NCBI GenBank assembly: GCA_016196035.1
Contig: JACPYM010000029.1
Location: 186,001-250,000 of the forward strand
Source of the DNA: Acidobacteriota bacterium
Lineage (GTDB): Bacteria; Acidobacteriota; Blastocatellia; RBC074
Reading direction: 5' to 3'
DNA: 64,000 bases
Shown: positions 40,701 through 47,699 of the stretch, piece after piece
Layout of the letters: each line of letters opens with the position of its first letter
How positions within the stretch are numbered: position 1 is the first letter of the stretch
Made by a program: the position numbers and the translations under genes
Notes under the pieces: generated by a model
The model's database searches: none
What the model was told of the DNA's origin: nothing
What the model saw: the letters and a program-made list of their open reading frames with translations, nothing else

Positions 40701-40880
40701 AATCACGTCAATTTCGGCGACGGCTTCCAGGGCAACGCGCGCACGGTCAGCACGAGCGGCAAACCGCTGGTGCGCACTGTCACCGGCTATCTGGGCAACC
40801 GCACGGCCAGCATTCCGCCCGCACAAGGGGGCGCGGGCAGTCCGTTCCAGGCGCAGTTTGGGGCGCGCTTCACGTTCTAA
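37788..40880 (+). CDS. TonB-dependent receptor with carboxypeptidase-regulatory-like N-domain
   Basis: 1030 aa outer-membrane protein. A signal peptide (to about residue 22, LAAFGQ) is followed by a carboxypeptidase-regulatory-like beta sandwich (about 27-110, VEGTVTDQTGAVVPNAVVTVTN), a plug domain (about 118-240, REIENLPLNGRSLAGLAILVPGARP) and a long beta-barrel ending in QFGARFTF. This is the large acidobacterial receptor type thought to import oligosaccharides or polymers. There is no neighbouring hydrolase or transporter that would name the substrate. The adjacent converging gene is a winged-helix/TPR regulator. Confidence 0.93.
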   Translation: MKSIKPCLLFVCLLCATLAAFGQAVSVSNVEGTVTDQTGAVVPNAVVTVTNAGTGAKREAAADSNGYYRVAGLAPGLYTIRIESKGFATQLSENVTLNVGTTLTLNAQLKPAGATETVIVNAGDVALVETTRTELGGVVSNREIENLPLNGRSLAGLAILVPGARPAQSFDPTKNRSAAFSVNGGGGRNINTTVDGGDNKDNTVGGIVMNFSLEGVQEYKLETQRFSAAAGRSEGAALNVITKSGTNALRGSAFLFARDKAFNANDHISVVSKRAKPDYSRQQFGGSLGGPVKQDRLFFFGVYERTREEAAFNVSQTVVDELTIAKVAGAKPIQTVPTPFRDNLWQVRLDGKLNDKHTAFLKWAQQTNSALNDQANITDESSGNFTRNHLYQSTLGFNSTLTPALVNQFVFAYQYWNNIIDSNTFAPYLIFPGAGVTFGTNPNIPQGSVQRKFQFKDDLFWTRGQHGFKFGGDYTAIPKLGGFFRTPPTPNLTFLDNPSVITTDKTKYPQGFATPGAVSTLVYTSGDPAFDYHDTAMISAYVQDDWKVRPRLTLNLGVRYDLDHNFIPALPNNRTYLLLKQINHVAASRLPGDDTNNFSPRFGFAWDIGGDAKNVVRGGYGIYYGQVFQNIPLFAQQQANATVFASTTLTSSGTTPQTNTDPFLKTFRYGVDTIAIPPAATTLANGASGRLISPDAVMPYTQQFNVGYSRQLSRDYAVEVDYVHILGLHEYMRRRLNPRVPGNTVKDINGANVANARLLAANFVSAGLPAARLGDIIYEDSIGRSHYDGLNVQLRKRFTNHLTFQTSYVLSRGIAYGGANNTGAAAGFGGLVQDQNDIFNKDELGPTSTDERHRFVFSGVLDLPWGLQVSPILQAASPRAYTIIQGTDRNGDGVTNDRWLDPATNQITKRGAFRGGFDIQQVTDPATGKTEIVAGDAVSARTFTLDMRVSKYVKFSDRMKLGLFFEAFNLTNHVNFGDGFQGNARTVSTSGKPLVRTVTGYLGNRTASIPPAQGGAGSPFQAQFGARFTF

Positions 40881-40900
40881 AGAAGGTCAGCACAAACGCA

Positions 40901-40951
40901 AAACCCAAAGGCGGCACTTGTTTCAAACAGACAGGCGCCGCCTTTGGGTTT
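40901..40951. terminator. Bidirectional hairpin terminator
   Basis: A 15-bp perfect stem (AAACCCAAAGGCGGC / GCCGCCTTTGGGTTT) sits between two convergent genes. It has A/T-rich flanks on both sides, so it can end transcripts from both strands. Confidence 0.85.
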
Positions 40952-40984
40952 GTTTCGAGAGAGATTGGTTGTTGACGCCTGTGC

Positions 40985-42436
40985 TCAAGGCGTATGCCCG
41001 ACGCGGCGCAACAAATCGTTAAAGCTGTGCTCGGCCCGCAATCCATCAAATTTCGGCTCAACTTTCAACCACAACGCCAGCCAGCCGCTGCGGTCTTCAT
41101 ACGCTTTTTCGAGCCAGGCCAGCGCCTGCTCATGCTCTCCAAGTCCAGCGTAAATCGTCGCGACATCGTAGGGCGAGACGTATTTGTGCTTGGCAATCTC
41201 CTGCAATTCGGCCAGCACCTTTTGCGCTTCGGCGCGCTGACCCGCTGCGGCGTAAGCGTGTCCGAGCGAGGCCAGGATTTGCGGGCTGTCGTTCAAGCGC
41301 TGAGCCTGCTGCAACTCGACCAGGGCTTCGGCAAATTTGCCCTGTTGCTCATAAGCCCAGCCGAGCAGCAAGTGTGGCCAGTATGATCTTGGCTCCACGC
41401 CCAACGCGCGCCGGTATTGTTCGATGGCCTGTTCCGGCTGGCGCGCAAAGTAAAACGCCAGCCCCAGTTGCCACAGGCTGAATTCATCCAGCGGATTGGC
41501 GTCCGCCGCGTGTTTCATCTCGGCTTGCGCTTCGGCCAGGCGGCCCACCGCGATCAAATGCCAGCCGTAAAGTTGATGCGCGGGCTGATAGTCGGGAGCG
41601 AGTGCAATCGCGCGCTTGAATTCACGTTCGGCACCCACCCAATCCCATTCGTACTGCGTCTTGATGACGCCCAGGGTAACGTGCGCCGGGGCGAACGCCT
41701 CGTCACATTGCAAGGCCTGCGCGTTAGCCGCCTGCGCTTTGGGCATGGCTGCGCGCGGGGCAAGGTGCAGGTCTGAAAGGAACAGCCAGCCGACCGCGAG
41801 GCCGTCATAAGCGGACGCCGAGCGCGGGGCCAGGGCGATGGCGCGCTGATAGTATTCGAGGCCTTGTCTGATCTCGGCTTCCGTCCAGCGGCTGATGTAG
41901 AAATTGCCTTTGAACTCAAGCTGTTCGACATCGGCGCGCGGCGCCGGTTTGTAGCGCCAATAAATGCCAGCGCTGAGGAGCGTCAGCGCCAGAAAACCGA
42001 AGACGACCAAGAAGAGCTCGGGACGTTGGCGCAACCTGAGTCGGGCGGGGGCCAATGCAGCCGCAGGCGCGGTAGGCACAAGCGGCTGAACGGCGGCATC
42101 CGCGTTATGCAGGACTTTCACCACAGCGACAAAGCGATAGCCGCGCTTCGGGATGGTTTCGATGAACTTCTGCCCTTGTTCGCCTTCACCGAGCGTCTTA
42201 CGCAGCCGCGAGATGTTGTCGGCCAGATTGTTCTCTTCGACAAAGCTGTCGGGCCAGACAGTTTTCAGCAATGTTTCTTTTTCCAGCAAATGGCCGGGCT
42301 GGGCGACCAGCGCCAGCAACAGGTCGAATGTTTTTGGCGCGAGCGGGATGGCCTCGCCCGCGCGCAGCAGCAAGCGTTCGGCTGCGTCCAGCCGGAAAGA
42401 GCCGAATTCGTATAACTGCTTGTGTTGCGTTTCCAT
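40985..42436 (-). CDS. Winged-helix (OmpR/CadC-type) membrane regulator with TPR repeats
   Basis: 483 aa. The N-terminal Trans_reg_C winged helix (about 8-105) contains PLAPKTFDLLLALVAQPGHLLEKETLLKTVWPDSFVEENNL and the recognition region FIETIPKRGYRFVAVV. A transmembrane helix (about 139-160) is followed by periplasmic TPRs to the end (about 190-480). CadC-like proteins read an external state and bind DNA directly. The ATG at 42436 begins the homology; the upstream extension to 42643 is non-coding-like. It may control the convergent receptor gene or the divergent membrane genes. Confidence 0.88.
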   Translation of the reverse strand: METQHKQLYEFGSFRLDAAERLLLRAGEAIPLAPKTFDLLLALVAQPGHLLEKETLLKTVWPDSFVEENNLADNISRLRKTLGEGEQGQKFIETIPKRGYRFVAVVKVLHNADAAVQPLVPTAPAAALAPARLRLRQRPELFLVVFGFLALTLLSAGIYWRYKPAPRADVEQLEFKGNFYISRWTEAEIRQGLEYYQRAIALAPRSASAYDGLAVGWLFLSDLHLAPRAAMPKAQAANAQALQCDEAFAPAHVTLGVIKTQYEWDWVGAEREFKRAIALAPDYQPAHQLYGWHLIAVGRLAEAQAEMKHAADANPLDEFSLWQLGLAFYFARQPEQAIEQYRRALGVEPRSYWPHLLLGWAYEQQGKFAEALVELQQAQRLNDSPQILASLGHAYAAAGQRAEAQKVLAELQEIAKHKYVSPYDVATIYAGLGEHEQALAWLEKAYEDRSGWLALWLKVEPKFDGLRAEHSFNDLLRRVGHTP

Positions 42437-42635
42437 CAGACGTTCCGAGAAGTTTCCTAGAATTTTCCGAGCGAAAAACCAGACGTGGCTGAAGACAGAT
42501 TGCCCCCGCGCGCCTATCATCCGCCGTGCCATGCGCCGCTGAACGCATTCTATGGTTGGGTGGCGGCGCGCGGCAATGCGGGCAACTCGTAGCGAAGGGC
42601 CGCGTGAGCCTGCGCCACCTTCATGGAGAACCTTG

Positions 42636-42878
42636 ATGAACATCGAACAAATACGCGACGCGCTTCTTTATTGCACGGTCATGAACTTCGCGCTGCTGGC
42701 GCTGTGGGGGCTGCTCTGCCTGCTGCCGCGCGAGTGGATGTATCGGGCGGCGGGCCGCATTTTCCGCTGCACCGCTGCACAGTTCGACACCGTCAACTAT
42801 GCAGGCATTGTCTTCTACAAAATCGGCGTCCTGCTCTTCAATCTGATTCCCTATCTGGCCTTGCGCTTCGTGCGATGA
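42636..42878 (+). CDS. Small two-helix membrane protein (DUF6868-like)
   Basis: 80 aa with two hydrophobic helices (about 12-30, VMNFALLALWGLLCLLP, and about 58-77, GIVFYKIGVLLFNLIPYLAL) joined by REWMYRAAGRIFRCTAAQFDTVNY, a pattern seen in small conserved inner-membrane proteins. It starts at 42636 (MNIEQI). Its TGA overlaps the ATG of the next gene (ATGA), so the two are translationally coupled. Confidence 0.75.
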   Translation: MNIEQIRDALLYCTVMNFALLALWGLLCLLPREWMYRAAGRIFRCTAAQFDTVNYAGIVFYKIGVLLFNLIPYLALRFVR

Positions 42879-44074
42879 AAAGCGGCGACCTGTCAGATCA
42901 AATGAAGCCGGTGGCGGAACGCCTCGTGGCGCTCGACGCGTTGCGCGGCGCAGCTTTGTTCGGCGTCTTGCTGGTCAATCTGGAAGTCGGCTTCCGCGTC
43001 TCGCTCTTTCAACAAATGCTGACGCCGCACACGCACGCGGGCTGGGCCAATCGCGCGACTGACATCCTCATCGCCGGGGTCTTCGAGTTCAAAGCCTTCA
43101 CGCTCTTTGCGTTTTTGTTCGGTGTGGGCGTCGGCGTGCAAACCGAGCGCACTGCAACGCGCCAACATTCGCCCACACGCTTTCTAGCGCGGCGCTTTGG
43201 CGTATTGCTCGTCATCGGGCTTAGTCACATGCTGCTGCTTTGGAATGGCGACATCCTGACGCTGTATGCCGTTTGCGACCTGTTGTTGATTCCCGTTATC
43301 GCGTTGTCAGCGCGCGGGCTGGCGATGTTGGGGCTGGTGCTTATCGTGCTCGCGCCGTATTTGCCGTTTTTCAGCGCGCACTTTCCGGCGCAGGAAGCAT
43401 TGCGCGCGCACGCTGCCGTTGCCACGCGGGTTTACGCGACGGGCAGCTTCACCGAAATCATGGCGTTGCGCTGGCACGAGGCGGGGCGTTTCATCGCGCC
43501 GTTGCTGCTCGGTTCGTTGCCGCGCACCGTTGGGTTGATGATGTGCGGCCTTGCCGCCTGGCGCGGGGGCGTCTTGCCACAACCACTGCAACACCGCACA
43601 TTGCTCAAACGCACTCTCTGGCTCGCAGGTACCCTCGGCGCATTGATGACGACTTTGCAGCTTTGGGCAAACGAAACGGGCCGCGCACTGCCTGCCGCAT
43701 TCAGTTGGCTTTATCCGTATGATTTCGTCTTGCTGGCCGCAGCTTACGGGGCGGGCCTGTGGCTGTGGTTGAATCGCACCCCTTCAACTGCCGCGCGCTG
43801 GCTGGCGGCGGGGGGACGAATGGCGCTGAGCAATTACCTGGCGCAATCGGTGCTGTTCAGCCTGTTGTTTTACGGCTTCGGCCTGGGCTGGTTCGGCAAA
43901 CTGGGTTCGACAGTGACGGCGCTGCTGGGCGTGACCGTCTTCATCCTTCAACTCGCAGCCAGCGTGTGGTGGTTGCGGCGTTATCAGTTTGGCCCGGCGG
44001 AATGGCTCTGGCGTTCGTTGACGTATGGACAACGGCAACCATTCCACCGAGTTCCGTCATTCAACTCACTTTGA
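42875..44074 (+). CDS. DUF418 family inner-membrane protein
   Basis: 399 aa with about ten transmembrane segments. DUF418/YeiB hallmarks: RLVALDALRGAALFGVLLVN at the N-terminus, FLFGVGVGVQTER, and the C-terminal region GRMALSNYLAQSVLFSLLFYGFGLGWFG followed by a YQFGPAEWLWRSLTYGQ tail. Function is unknown; it is related to the acyltransferase-3-like membrane family. It starts within the stop of the small membrane gene and converges with the next gene, overlapping it by 9 bases. Confidence 0.88.
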   Translation: MKSGDLSDQMKPVAERLVALDALRGAALFGVLLVNLEVGFRVSLFQQMLTPHTHAGWANRATDILIAGVFEFKAFTLFAFLFGVGVGVQTERTATRQHSPTRFLARRFGVLLVIGLSHMLLLWNGDILTLYAVCDLLLIPVIALSARGLAMLGLVLIVLAPYLPFFSAHFPAQEALRAHAAVATRVYATGSFTEIMALRWHEAGRFIAPLLLGSLPRTVGLMMCGLAAWRGGVLPQPLQHRTLLKRTLWLAGTLGALMTTLQLWANETGRALPAAFSWLYPYDFVLLAAAYGAGLWLWLNRTPSTAARWLAAGGRMALSNYLAQSVLFSLLFYGFGLGWFGKLGSTVTALLGVTVFILQLAASVWWLRRYQFGPAEWLWRSLTYGQRQPFHRVPSFNSL

Positions 44075-46363
44075 ATTCGTGGTCATTGAAGAGCGGCGTC
44101 CAGTCGTCGTCGCCCAGTAATCCATCCACTGCTCACGAATCGCATTGGTGCGCTCGATCAGTTCCTTGCTCGGCGTCGCGCCGTGCTCAACGATGACGAC
44201 CATGCCGGTGTTGAATTTCTTTTGCGCATTTTCGACAGCGGGCAAACGCGGCCCTTCCGCCGCAATCACGTCTTGTATGGTCAGTTTCGTCCGGTCAGCT
44301 TTGAAGATCGGATGACCATTAGCATCGCGGCCTGCCGTCACCAGGTTTCGCAGGATGAAAAAGTCAGGCACTTCCGCTGGCGCGGCGAGACCCATCAAGT
44401 AAAGTTCGAGATACGACCAGCCCGTCGCGGGCACATAGTAATCGTCATCGAGTTGCGTATATGTGCCGTCAAAGTTGTCTTGCCACACGCCGCCGCCCAT
44501 CGCCGAGGCTTCGGTCGGGCGCTGATAAGGGAAGGCCACCGGCGCGTGCAGTCCGCGCGCCCAATGCGTCGGGCCAAGCGGGATGGTCTCGCCATTCACT
44601 TTGGCCGAAACAAAGGCAGACCAGCGATGGCCCATCTCGTGCCCGATCTGCGACATCGCGTAGTTATAGGGCGGCATCCTGCCATCGGTTGACTTGCGAC
44701 TGAGTTGATCCGTGTAAAAGGCCACGTTGTGATCGCTCGTATCCTTTGTGCCCGCTGGTGGGCGTTCCTGCCCTTGATTGGAGCCGATATAAACGGGCTG
44801 GACGAATTGCCATTGGAATCTGCCCGCACTGCAATAGGCATCCAAACCGCGCTGTGTTGCGCCAATGCCTGTCACCGCGCCGCCCGCCGGGCCGCCGCCC
44901 AAGGGGCCGGTGCTGGGCGTGCCCGCTTCCTGATTGTCTACGCGAAAGTCGGAGTAATAGGCCAGGAAATCAAATTTATCGCCCAGCGCTTTGATCACGG
45001 TGCAAGTCAAGTCACGCGGATTGGGTAAGGACAGGTAGTGAAACGATTCGTAGAGCGCTGTGAAAGGCCCGTCCTGCCGCTTGATTGTAGAGAGGTCTAC
45101 TTCTGGGCTGCGAATACCCGCGAGCGTTACCGTTTGAGGCGGCACTTGGTCAACGGGTGGAGCGCCCGGTGCCTGGGCCTCGGCGAAGATGGCGATTTGA
45201 TCTCCGGCTTTATACGTTGCGGGCAGCGTGCCTTGTAGTGTGAGCGTGTTGCCATTCACCTTCACACTCGCCGCGACGCCGGGGCCAGCGGCCAGATAAC
45301 GCGCTGTGCCGCCGCCACGTCCGCCGCCGCCGCGCCCGCCTGGGCCAAGGCCGCGAATTGTCCAAGCAACATCTGGATTGGACGTAAGCACTGGCTTGTG
45401 GCTATCAAAAGAAACGCGATACGTGAGACCCGCCAAGCCCGCCTCGCCCTCCGGCAACACCGGCCCGCGCGTTTCCAACGTGACTTTCAAAAAGAGTCCG
45501 TCAACGGCTGATACTTTCACACTTTTGATGTCGAGGTGCGCGGCGACCGCCGGATTCTCTTCAGCCTTGAGCACGGCGAGTTCTTTTTCTACGCCCGCGT
45601 TGACCAGCGGATAAAGGCCGACAATCGCATCACGCGCGGCGATGTCTTCGTAAGACAGTTCAATCGCGCCATCTTTCCATAGCACCGCTTGAAAGCGGTT
45701 CACGGTCGGCGTCCAAGTGAAATCCTGAATCCCGCCCACCGGTTCGGTCAGGCTCCAGGTAATGACCACGCGGTCGGCCAACTCTTTGACGTAGCGCGTG
45801 CCGGACATGCGCGGTTTGAAAAACACGCAAATCGCCGGTGTCGTATTGAGCAACGTGCGCGCCGCTTCCTGCAACTGCGCGAAGCGATCAATCGAAACGC
45901 CGCCGCCACGATTCGCTAATCCACCGGGGCCGCCCATACCGCTCGCATTTGGCGGCGCGCCAAAGCTAATTGATCCCGTCAGACCGACCGAAAGCGCCTC
46001 CCAACTTTTGCCGGAAAACGGAAAGGCGAAGTTGCGCAGCGTGATTTGCGGATTCGTGATAGCCGCGCCGAATTCCGCGTCCCACTTGAGCGCCACATTT
46101 TCCGCGCGATAACCCGTTCCCTCTGGCGTGAAGCGCAGCGTGCGCCGCCCCAGATCGAACATATTCGCCTTGCCCAGCGCGCCCTCATTCAACTCCATCA
46201 CGATCAAATCGCCCTGCGTGCGGATCGTGCCGATGGAGCGCCCCGGCTCTTGCCGTATCTGCGACTGTGCGGCGTTGTGATAAGGCAGCAGTCCGAACAC
46301 GGACAACAACGTTACCAGCACGCTGAGCAATCCGCTGGTTAAATAACCCCGGCGTTTTTTCAT
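44066..46363 (-). CDS. Secreted protein with HExxH metallopeptidase-like motif
   Basis: 765 aa. A signal peptide (about 1-32, ...LPYHNAAQSQ) is followed by beta-rich domains (about 35-440) and a C-terminal region with SQIGHEMGHRWSAFVSAKV (HExxH near residue 574), then HWARGLHAP and TEASAMGGGVWQDN. Whether zinc is bound is inferred from the motif. The third ligand could be the Glu in TEASAMGG or a later residue. A Gly-Arg-Gly-Gly low-complexity stretch occurs near residue 345. Not assigned to a named family. The start has AAGGAGATGTC upstream. Confidence 0.7.
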   Translation of the reverse strand: MKKRRGYLTSGLLSVLVTLLSVFGLLPYHNAAQSQIRQEPGRSIGTIRTQGDLIVMELNEGALGKANMFDLGRRTLRFTPEGTGYRAENVALKWDAEFGAAITNPQITLRNFAFPFSGKSWEALSVGLTGSISFGAPPNASGMGGPGGLANRGGGVSIDRFAQLQEAARTLLNTTPAICVFFKPRMSGTRYVKELADRVVITWSLTEPVGGIQDFTWTPTVNRFQAVLWKDGAIELSYEDIAARDAIVGLYPLVNAGVEKELAVLKAEENPAVAAHLDIKSVKVSAVDGLFLKVTLETRGPVLPEGEAGLAGLTYRVSFDSHKPVLTSNPDVAWTIRGLGPGGRGGGGRGGGTARYLAAGPGVAASVKVNGNTLTLQGTLPATYKAGDQIAIFAEAQAPGAPPVDQVPPQTVTLAGIRSPEVDLSTIKRQDGPFTALYESFHYLSLPNPRDLTCTVIKALGDKFDFLAYYSDFRVDNQEAGTPSTGPLGGGPAGGAVTGIGATQRGLDAYCSAGRFQWQFVQPVYIGSNQGQERPPAGTKDTSDHNVAFYTDQLSRKSTDGRMPPYNYAMSQIGHEMGHRWSAFVSAKVNGETIPLGPTHWARGLHAPVAFPYQRPTEASAMGGGVWQDNFDGTYTQLDDDYYVPATGWSYLELYLMGLAAPAEVPDFFILRNLVTAGRDANGHPIFKADRTKLTIQDVIAAEGPRLPAVENAQKKFNTGMVVIVEHGATPSKELIERTNAIREQWMDYWATTTGRRSSMTTNSK

Positions 46364-46553
46364 GACATCTCCTTCGCTTGGTTACATCCAGATGGGAACT
46401 TGCCGACAGCGCGGCCACACTGTGCACGCGCGCCGCGTCCCGCAAGCTGCTACAGTAAGACATCTATTGAGACCGTGCGTCTTGTATGCTTGTAAGTTGG
46501 CATGTACCGGCTTAGAGCGGTTTGCAATTGCGTTTACGGGAGCGCGTTGTGCT

Positions 46554-46649
46554 GGGACGGTACCGCGCGCGTGAGCAAGCGGGGCCTGTGCGATTCGACC
46601 AATGGCGTAAGCTTGACGCGCCGCTTGCTCACGCGCGCGGTACCGTCCC
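46554..46649. repeat. Palindromic repeat family B, copy 2
   Basis: Perfect 29-bp arms (46554-46582 and 46621-46649) with core GTACCGCGCGCGTGAGCAAG and a 38-nt loop. It lies in a 358-base gap (46364-46721) with no gene. Copies 2 and 3 bracket the next gene. Confidence 0.92.
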
Positions 46650-46721
46650 GCTGCGCGGCTTTTCCCATACACTGATGTGAAAACCGATCTAATTGGCTGA
46701 GGCGCGCTGCCACAGTTGCGG

Positions 46722-47534
46722 TTACGGTTGACGCGCGCCTTTGATGAAGACCGCCAGTCGCGCCGCAGACGCCAGCGCGGCTTGTCCGCAGGCTTCGGCT
46801 TCAACGCAGTGGCTGAGCTTGACCGTGGCCTGCGCTTGTTCCAGATAAACATTGCGCGGTGGGTCGTCGCGCGTGAACAGTCGGAAGCGCCCGCCATCGT
46901 AGCTGCGTTCCCAGCCGCGCAAATAGGCCAGCATCCCCGCGTCGGCTTGAGCGTCGTAGCGCAGTACAGCGCGTTTGCCATCGGCCAGTGCCAGCGTCTC
47001 AACCACTGTGTTGCCGCCTTCCGCGCGCAACATCACCAGTTGCTGGCCCGCCTCATCCACGGCGGCCAGCTTGAGAATGCCGGGAATGAGGAAGCGTAAT
47101 TGCAGTTTGCCGTTTTCGACCGGCACTGCGACAACGGTTTCCTCTTGCAGCGCCCACACCGTCTTGCCATCCGGCGACAGCAGCGGCGCGTGGTACGCCT
47201 CCGCGAAGGTCAGGCGGCGCGCCAAGCCCTGTTGCAAGTCGGTGACGAGCCAGATGTCGCCGCGCAGGCGGTCTTCTTCTTCCTCAGCGCCTTTCAAGGC
47301 ATCGGGCAGCACCGTCAAACCAAAAAAGCGCAACAACCGCAGCGTGAAGCTTTCGGGTGCGCGCGGCGCAGGCGTGGGAGTAGGCGTTGGCGTGGCTTTC
47401 ACCTGGGCAGATTTGGCAGGCGGATTGCCGTTTGGTTTTTTTGTCGCTGGTGTTTGCGCCCAAGGTGTGGCGGGTGCGGCAAGCAACAACGCGATCACCC
47501 AGAAACACCAGAAACATAAGATACGCATCACCAA
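46722..47534 (-). CDS. Exported beta-propeller-like protein of unknown function
   Basis: 270 aa. A signal peptide (...LLLAAPATPWAQ) is followed by a Thr-Pro linker (TPTPTPTPAPRAP) and a region with WD40/TolB-like blade patterns (GDIWLVTDLQQGLARRLTFAEAYHAPLLSPDGKTVWALQ). There are only enough for two or three blades. It is located directly downstream of, and co-oriented with, the WD40/caspase gene and is bracketed by family B palindromes, so its expression may be separate from that gene. Confidence 0.65.
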   Translation of the reverse strand: MVMRILCFWCFWVIALLLAAPATPWAQTPATKKPNGNPPAKSAQVKATPTPTPTPAPRAPESFTLRLLRFFGLTVLPDALKGAEEEEDRLRGDIWLVTDLQQGLARRLTFAEAYHAPLLSPDGKTVWALQEETVVAVPVENGKLQLRFLIPGILKLAAVDEAGQQLVMLRAEGGNTVVETLALADGKRAVLRYDAQADAGMLAYLRGWERSYDGGRFRLFTRDDPPRNVYLEQAQATVKLSHCVEAEACGQAALASAARLAVFIKGARQP

Positions 47535-47568
47535 TTCCTTTCACTTCGATACAGAAAAAACTACAGCG

Positions 47569-47667
47569 CAGAGACGGTACCGCGCGCGTCAGCAAGCGGT
47601 GCGTCAAATCAGGCGGATTGGTCTAACGTCAAGCCGCCGCTTGCTGACGCGCGCGGTACCGTCTCTG
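47569..47667. repeat. Palindromic repeat family B, copy 3
   Basis: Perfect 31-bp arms (47569-47599 and 47637-47667), core GTACCGCGCGCGTCAGCAAG. The T-C-A variant in this copy is matched by a compensating change in the other arm, so both arms changed together. Confidence 0.92.
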
Positions 47668-47699
47668 TGGCCGTCTCCATAACCCAACTGTAAACTGAG

